Positions 57,466 to 64,000 of a stretch of 64,000 bases of DNA are shown in pieces (positions within the stretch are counted from its first letter, which is position 1; each line of letters starts with the position of its first letter). Under the pieces are notes generated by a model. The model was not told where the DNA came from and searched no databases. It worked only from the letters and a program-made list of their open reading frames with translations. Origin of the DNA: Dasypus novemcinctus (Eukaryota; Chordata; Mammalia; Cingulata; Dasypodidae). The stretch covers positions 26,566,798-26,630,797 of the forward strand of contig NC_080701.1 in assembly GCF_030445035.2 (NCBI RefSeq), in the 5' to 3' direction. The translations under genes were made by a program, and so were the position numbers.

Positions 57466-58299
57466 TACAGGCCCGGCGTTGCGTGAGACTGGTGGCTGCA
57501 GCCTCCTCGTTGCGGGGTTAAATAGAAGGACGCCCGCAGGGGCTCTCACCTAAGCCACAGCATGGACCTCGATCCACAGCATCACTCTTCTTCTGAGAGG
57601 TCCCCTGAGGCGGAGGAGCAGCTCCGAGAGTAGGCAGACGTAACCAGAAAAGCTCCTCTTCAATATAATACACATATTTTGAGAAGCTGGGGAGACTTAA
57701 AGAAGGTTGATGATGGAACCTGAGTGCCAACATTTCAGTGGAAGGCTAAAGAAAAGGGGGATTTTGTTTCTCAAGTGAAACAAGCTGAGGAAAGTGAATC
57801 AGTACCCACAACCAGACGATAATGCTTGCAATTCTTTGAATCAGGATTTCATGAACATTCTCTGAGGTGTCTTCACCGCGTCATTTTTTAAAAGGGCCTG
57901 GGAGATGGTCATAATTGCAACTAAAGTTGAGTCCACTAGGTGCCGCTGTTGCCGTGGAAGGCAGTGGCACGATAATCAGGTTTGTGCTTTGTGCCCTTGA
58001 AGGCATTTAGTCATCTCCTTCCCTCTGACCTCCTCCCCCGGACATGCAGGGTTCAGTTTAACTTCTAAATGTAAAGTCTTGGGGAAGAGCAAGGAAATTC
58101 TCGCGACTCCTCTGGCCCAAATCCCATTTTGTTCTAGTCACAGTGGAGAAGGGTAGCAGTTGGCCATTCCCAGTAAGCCTGAAATTCCTCACTTAAATCA
58201 GATTAAATTCCTCCTGTGTTTCCTTTACATAAGCCTTCACCCTTTTTTCCTAGGCTGCCTGTCACCACCACACAGCTCTCCTTTTTACAGAGACCACAG

Positions 58300-59092
58300 C
58301 TGTGGGCAGAGTGACGGCCGCGGCACAGGAAGAGCCAAGACAAGGGCAGGAAGCCTGGTCTCGTCTGGTCCTGTCACCATTTGGCCAACTAAATTTTTTT
58401 CTCATTCTGTGCCTTAATTTCCTCAGTGCCTGGCTAGCTCCAGGTGTTCCAAAGACCAGACAAGATAAGGGAGTGAAAATGTTTCAAAAAGGGTGGTGGT
58501 GGAATGATGGGTCATAGGGGACCTCCCCCTGCCCCCATAAGATGCTTTTTAAGATTGACTTTTCAATAATAAAAGGGCGATGTGCTGTAAAACTATTTGG
58601 GGGTGACAATTATTAAAGAGGCACCCCACCCCCAGGATTCTGCTACCTAGAACAAAGGCTCTTTCTGGGAACAAGGAAAAGCCGGGACGTTCTCTAGGCA
58701 CTTCATCGCTGGGTGCTCACTAGGGGACTGATGGGTGGGGTGATCCACAAAACCGCAAACCGCTGGAGCCCCCCCTCCTGCCATTAGCAAAGGGGTGGGA
58801 TAATTAGCAATTTAAAAGCCAGCCGGAGGCTGGAGGGCTCTCTCTGCCCTGCTCTCTGGACCCGTCCCACCCCCACCGTGTTTGTGCCACTGTCGCATTT
58901 TTTTTCTCTGCCATGTGACCACACAAGTGACTCTGGGGACTCAGAATCTATAATGGGGAATTGTAGTTCTTCATCGCTTTTCATCTCCTTCCTCACTACC
59001 TGGGACCCCTGCTCTGTCATTTTCTCCTATTTCTCGTCCCTTCCTAACTGAATAAAATACTGGCCTAACTCAAAAAAAAAAAAAAAAAAGAG
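58300..59092 (+). other. Possible retrocopy 3' end with A tail
   Basis: AATAAA at about 59051-59056 (CTGAATAAAATACTGG) is followed 13-16 bp later by an uninterrupted run of about 18 A, the arrangement of a retroposed mRNA. The upstream 500 bp or so is unlike the SINE and LINE families here. No parent gene recognised and no target duplication found, so the left limit is a guess. Confidence 0.3.
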
Positions 59093-59419
59093 TGCCATCA
59101 CAGTGACCAGATGCCACTCCCTGTGCTCGCTGGGTGTCTGGCTTGCATTCCAGCTACATTTCCCGCTTAGGGTAATTTAGCCACCTTCTATGGGCCTCGC
59201 CAATTTTTTTTTTCCTTGTCAAGCATGCAGATAGCTTGTTCTCCAGTTTCTTTTAGTCTCTACCTGTTTTGTCTTGTTCAACAAATTGTGGTTTCTTTTC
59301 TACCCCTTTCTTCATCATCCAATTGAATGCTCTCAGCTCTCCTCTGGAGGGGACGCTTCCCTCACACTCAAAGGGAAGGAAAACAAGCACTTGTCTACTA
59401 CTTCCCTGTTCTATCCCGG

Positions 59420-59610
59420 GTGCTAGAGTGGTCACTTCCCCACACACTATCTCCTTAAATTCCTACAACCCTTTATGATGGTATCTCTATCCCTGTTTTG
59501 TATAAGCGGAAACAGAAACCTAGAGGGGTTAAGTAAACTGCCCGAGGTTATTCAGATAGTGAAACCAGGAGCTGAATTCTGAACCTTGTTCCACCTGACT
59601 CCTGGAACCC
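59420..59610 (-). repeat. MIR element, reverse
   Basis: CTATCTCCTTAAATTCCTAC, GAAACAGAAACCTAGAGGGG, TTAAGTAAACTGCCCGAGG and AACCAGGAGCTGAATTCTG follow the MIR complement. Confidence 0.7.
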
Positions 59611-60850
59611 TTCCCGCAGGAACTAGATGGCAATGGGTACGTTTATTTGGTCTCCCAAAGGTGAGCAGAGTTCAATCGGATCTACGGTTAGGACTTTGCA
59701 AAATACACTGCATAGCCCTCCCCGCCTCCCATTTGTAATTGAATAAACTCATTGATCTTTACATTGCCCATATTCTGAATAATGGAATGCTTTTAAATTT
59801 TCCTGCTGTAGTTTAAGGACTTAAAGCCTTATGTTGTTGAAAATGAATAAATGGCTTATAGATATTTGCTCACTGGTCAGTCCCTTTGAGAAGGCAGAAG
59901 GTGAAGTTCCCCTGTGCGGGCTCAGGAGCTCAGACTCCCTGCCTTGGCAGCTCCCCGCAGCCTGTCCAGACTTCACGGTGTGAGGCCAGCGAGGTCTGCA
60001 GGCCCCTCCCTCGCTGGGGCATGTGCTAGAAGTTCTCTTACATATATCAGAAAATGATCTGATGACCAAAACCACTAGATGCCAGTGACTCCAGAGTTAC
60101 CTCTATGCGGGAGCAGTTGCATTCTGAACGGCAATTGAAAGGGTAGAATGGCAGGTTGGTGGCCTGGGGCAGGGGAACCCTCTACCAGCCTCCTCCCTCC
60201 CCCTTGGAGAGGACCCCATCCTCTGAGACTGACCCACCTATCATTGCTTGCTAACCGGGGACTCTGCTCCTGGGCCCAGTCCTTGGCCTGACTGCGCCCC
60301 GGGAGCCTAGGGGGGGCAGTGGGAGGTGACAGCCTCACTTTAGCCGAAGGGGTTTGAGATGGAGTGGCATCTGGGCGTCTTCCTCCCTCTCTGGGGAAAG
60401 GGCTTGCCCCGCGGCCGTCTTGTCCTCTGCCTGATGATAGGCTGGGGAGGGAGTGCAGGGGGAAAGGTTTTTCCTAAGACGCTGCTGGTGAGATCTGTGG
60501 ATGCTGAGACATTTGAAAGGTTGATCTGGGTATGAACCTCATCCTTAATGCCATTTCCCGAGCCGTGCCTCTCCCATCTGCCTCCTGTGGGCTGTGCCAG
60601 GATTCAGACCCGGAAGTGCTTTTCCCAAGACAGGGCTTGTGACCTGGTGTCTGCTATCTGAATCCAGCAGGGTGTTTGGGCTGCACAATGTGTGCTTGCC
60701 CTGTGTTAAAAGAAAAAAAAGTCGAACTACTTTCCAACACTTAGAAGGCATAGGGTTTTTACATGAAAATCTGGATTCTCTGGAAAACCAGGAACATCAG
60801 TGTAAGCAGTTTGAGATAATTGATGAATTCCAAAAAGAAATATTGCTTTA
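59611..60850. other. Intergenic DNA, no feature seen
   Basis: Mixed composition with moderately GC-rich stretches at 59.9-60.5 kb. I looked for the last exon of SLC20A2 on the minus strand and did not find it. Confidence 0.3.
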
Positions 60851-60859
60851 TGCTTGTAA

Positions 60860-61256
60860 TCTGATCTGTACCCGGGCATGATTGAGTTATGATTAGGGCG
60901 TTGAGTCCCCACCCACCAAGGGGTGGGGACTCACATAAAAGGCATGAAGACCAGAGTTGGGGGTTTCTGATGTTGGAGTTTGATGCTGAAGTCTTAAGCT
61001 GGAGCCCTGGGGAAAGAGACCGAGCCCTTCGCCTGATAGTCTACAGCTGACCTTGTGGAGGAAACAGAGGAGCTGAGCTGAACCCTCAGAGAGGACAGCA
61101 ACCACCTTGCTCCAACACATGGCAGTAGACTTTGGTGAGGGAGTAACTTACGCTTTATGGCCTGGGAACTGTAAGCTCCTACCCCAAATAAATACCCTTT
61201 ATAATGCCCAGCAGATTTCTGGTATTTTGCATCAGCACCCCCTTGACTGACTAATA
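60860..61256 (+). mobile_element. LTR-like fossil, MaLR style
   Basis: GACTCACATAAAAGGCATG, later CCCAAATAAATACCC, GGTATTTTGCATCAGCACC and a terminal GACTGACTAATACA have the order of promoter, poly(A) signal and end seen in MaLR LTRs. Ends are not resolved and no internal region is seen. It resembles a lineage-specific element. Confidence 0.45.
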
Positions 61257-62030
61257 CAGTCAATATGCCTTTGCTATTGTTTTCCTTAAAATTCAATTTA
61301 GGAGGAAACTAAAATTTTTAGAAAGTAAAAGTAGAGAAACAGAAGACTTAAAGTGCCATTTTAAACATGAGAGGGGGCCATGCCCTGATCAATACCACAG
61401 AGGGAGCAGCCTCAGGGCTGTCTTCCCACAGACAGGAACAACCAGAAGGAACTAGCAGAAACATCTTTCTTAAAAGCTCGGAAAACAGCTGTTCATGGGT
61501 TGCAGGGCAAATGTGGACTCAAGAAAAAGGCCGTGTAAAAGCAGTAGGATCTGGCCTCCAGGCAGGCTCCTCTCGGCCCCTCACCGGCTCGGGGTGGAGC
61601 CAGCCCCTGCTTCCAGGACGTGTAGCTAAAAAAGAAAAAGGCCCAGGCCCAGTCTGTCTGGGGTGGCCAGTGGGAGAGGAGGCAAATGGCTATCCCGGGG
61701 CAAGGGACTGCCGGCTGTAGGACAGTGCAGAGCCCGAGGCAGCTGTTCCCTAGGGGAGAGGGACCATTCAGAACCTGGTAAATAGAATTCCTAGGGTCAC
61801 ACTCCAGGCCCAAGATGAAGCCAGTGTGGGAAGGATTAGGGCTGCCCTTAACTGTGGCCTGGGGCTATCTCTAAACTCACTGTATGGATAAACTCTGAAG
61901 GAGAGCAATTGCACAAGCCAATCTGCAAAGACTGGGCCAGGTGCTTTTTTCCCCCCTTCTTTTTCTCTGTTAGCTCTTGGCATTCAAGGAAAGTCCTGTC
62001 TTAACTAGCTGGATATAAGTTTAAGGAACA
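61257..62030. other. Intergenic DNA, no feature seen
   Basis: No exon or repeat family recognised. Open frames here overlap on both strands. Confidence 0.3.
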
Positions 62031-62034
62031 GATG

Positions 62035-63420
62035 CTGCTGACTCTAAATTCCACTGACAACTCACTGTAATACCAAAATGTCCAGGTTTTGAAAAAACCT
62101 GGTTTTGTATGTTACAGAACATACAAAGAAACAAGAAGTGATGGACCAGGCAAAGGCGATTAAAGTATTTGAAATGATCAACGAGGAGGACTAGATTTGG
62201 GATATTAGCCAAAGACTTTTATAAAATGGTCCTAAATATGTTCAAAGAGCTAAAGGAAAACATGGGCAAATACCTAAAAGAAATCAGGAAAATGGTAGAT
62301 GAACAAAAAGAGAAATCAATAGTGTGATGGAAATGATGGAAAGGAATCAGAACTGAACACCACAGAAACGACAAATTCCCTAGAGGCGTTCAGCAGCATA
62401 TTGGAGCTGGCAGAAGAAAGAACTAGATTAATTTGAAGATAAGTCAATTGAAACCATCCAATCTGAGGAGCAGAGAGAAGCAAAAACGAGGAAAAGTGAG
62501 TGGAGCTCGAGGAACCTGTGGGATGCCATTCAATGTTTCAATATATGCATTGTGAGAGTCTTGGAGAAGGAAAAGAGAAAGGGGGCAGAGAGAAATATTC
62601 AAAAGAATAATGGCCAAGAAGTTTACAAATTTAATGAAAGACCTGAATATACACACCCAAGATGTTCAACAAACACCAAACAGGAGAAATCTGTTTAGAC
62701 CCACGCCATGGCACATAAACTATTGAATGCCCAAGATAAAGAGAATTCTGAAAGCGAGAGAGAGCAAGGCGTCACAAGGGAGCTTCACCAAGATTAAGTA
62801 CCAACTTCTCATCAGAAACCATGGAGGCAAGAAGGCAGTGGGAGGACATCTAAAGTGCTGAAAGCAAAAAAAAATTGCCACACAAGAATTCTATATCTGG
62901 CAAAACCATCTTTCAAAAATAAGGGAGGGATGAGGAGCTGATGTAGCTCAGTGACTGAGCACCTGCTTCCCACACACAAGGTCCTGGGTTCAATCCCCAG
63001 TGCCTCCTGAAAACAAAACAAAAAGAAACGACTTGGGGGAGCTGGTGTAGCTCAGCGGTTGAGCACTGGCTTCCTAAAATGAGGTCCCAGTTCAATCCCT
63101 GGCCCCAGTACCAAAAATAAAAAGAGGGATTAAGACATTCCCAGATGATCAGAAGCTAAGGGAGTTCACCACTAGACCAGCCCTAGAGGAGATACTAAAG
63201 GGAGCTCGAAGGAAACACTAGAAAACTGACAGAAGCCACATGAAAAAATGAAAATCTCTAGTAAAGACAGTGACATGGGGAAATAGAAATACCAGGTTCT
63301 ATCGTAAGTTTTGATTTGTAACTCCACTTTTTACTTCCTACAGGATCTCAAAGGCAAATGCATTAAACGTAATGATAAATCAACGGTTTTGGAGTCATAA
63401 TGTATGAATATGTAATTTGT
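62035..63420 (+). mobile_element. Old L1, ORF1 region
   Basis: Phrases of old L1 ORF1 and its 3' flank in order: GAGCAGAGAGAAGCAAAAAC, GTGAGAGTCTTGGAGAAGGA, AGAATTCTATATCTGGCAAA, GACATTCCCAGATGATCAGA and GAGTTCACCACTAGACC. Frames are broken. It is interrupted by the two-unit SINE at 62932-63123. Confidence 0.75.
62932..63123 (+). mobile_element. Two-unit tRNA-like short SINE inside L1
   Basis: Unit 1 (GAGGAGCTGATGTAGCTCAG, GGTTCAATCCCCAG, A-rich linker) and unit 2 (GGGGAGCTGGTGTAGCTCAG, GTTCAATCCCTGG). A 7-bp duplication GAGGGAT lies at 62925-62931 and 63124-63130. Removing one copy restores the L1 sequence GGGAGGGATTAAGACATTCC. Confidence 0.85.
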
Positions 63421-63481
63421 GATAAGGACTCTATAAAGGTGGGGAGATGGAGGGGTATGGGTACATGGTTTATAGATACTA

Positions 63482-63870
63482 ATTTTTTTTTAGATTTCTC
63501 TCCCCCCACCCCCTTTGCCTGCTCTGTGTCCATTCGCTGTGTGCTTCTGTGTCTGCTTGCATTCTTGTCAGCGGCACCAGGACTCTGTGTCTCTTTTTTG
63601 CATCATCTTGCTGCGTCAGCTCTCCGTGTGTGTGGCGCCACTCCTAGGCAGGCTGTGCTTTTTTCACGCAGGGCGGCTCTCCTTGAAGGGCGCGCTCCTT
63701 GCGTGTGGGGCTCCCCTACGAGGGGACACCCGTGTGGCACGGCACTCCTTGCGTTCATCAGCACTGCGCGGGCCAGCTCACCACATGGGTCAGGTAAGGC
63801 CCTGGGTTTGAACCCTGGACCTCCTGTGTGGTAGGCGGGAGCGCTATCAGTTGAGCCAAATCCGCTTCCC
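63482..63870 (-). mobile_element. DAS-SINE, reverse
   Basis: Poly(T) at the left and a head ending CCAAATCCGCTTCCC at the right. Flanks GTTTATAGAT (from 63468) and GTTTATATAT (from 63871) look like a diverged target duplication. Confidence 0.85.
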
Positions 63871-64000
63871 GTTTATATATGCTGTTGAAGTTAAGTTTGT
63901 ATCATAGCAAACGAGACCGTTATATGTTTGAGAGACATATATGTTATAGAGACAGAAAGTAGCATACAGGTGACCAGGGATGGGGGGCAGTGGTAATGAG

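Noticed and set aside
51500-64000. 3' exons of SLC20A2, the next gene in human
   Set aside because: No minus-strand frame with the phosphate-transporter C-terminus was recognisable. Its 3' UTR could start in this interval, but nothing supports it.

Overview
This is nuclear DNA from a placental mammal, almost certainly an armadillo (Xenarthra, most likely Dasypus). Two lines of evidence agree. Spliced exons of three vertebrate genes can be read at protein level. The intervening DNA is packed with DAS-type SINEs, the tRNA-related family known from armadillos. Gene order and orientation, POLB(+) - DKK4(-) - VDAC3(+), are those of human 8p11.21.

Layout. 1-11.4 kb holds the 3' part of POLB: the last five coding exons and the poly(A) signal, with upstream introns filled by DAS-SINEs and an old L1. 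12.6-16.3 kb holds all four coding exons of DKK4 on the minus strand, a TATA box and two TCF/LEF-type sites. 16.3-38.9 kb is intergenic and repeat-dense: DAS-SINEs of several subfamilies, recurrent two-unit short SINEs, a near full-length Hsmar1-like mariner, an old L1 of about 3.9 kb broken by later insertions, solo LTR-like fossils and a GGAA microsatellite. 38.9-39.9 kb is a CpG island with an NRF-1 site and the noncoding first exon of VDAC3. 41.5-51.45 kb holds the eight main coding exons of VDAC3, the alternative 3-base ATG exon and the poly(A) signal. 51.5-64 kb is non-coding as far as I can see: old LINEs, hAT fossils, LTR-like segments, DAS-SINEs and a possible retrocopy tail. In human the next gene would be SLC20A2, but no coding exon of it is recognisable here.

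The genes do not form an operon or pathway. POLB is a nuclear base-excision-repair polymerase, DKK4 a secreted Wnt antagonist that is itself a Wnt target, and VDAC3 a mitochondrial outer-membrane channel. They are neighbours by conserved synteny. I found no novel multi-gene system, CRISPR array or RNA gene. The most interesting signals are the conserved VDAC3 micro-exon, a perfect 49-bp repeat bracketing a VDAC3 exon, the mariner, and the layered SINE history (shared-deletion subfamily, repeated use of one target site, dimeric short SINEs). Exon boundaries were checked by hand for splice-site dinucleotides and reading phase. Repeat edges are exact where a target-site duplication (TSD) is quoted and approximate otherwise. 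Comparisons with human proteins and repeat families are from memory, not from a search.
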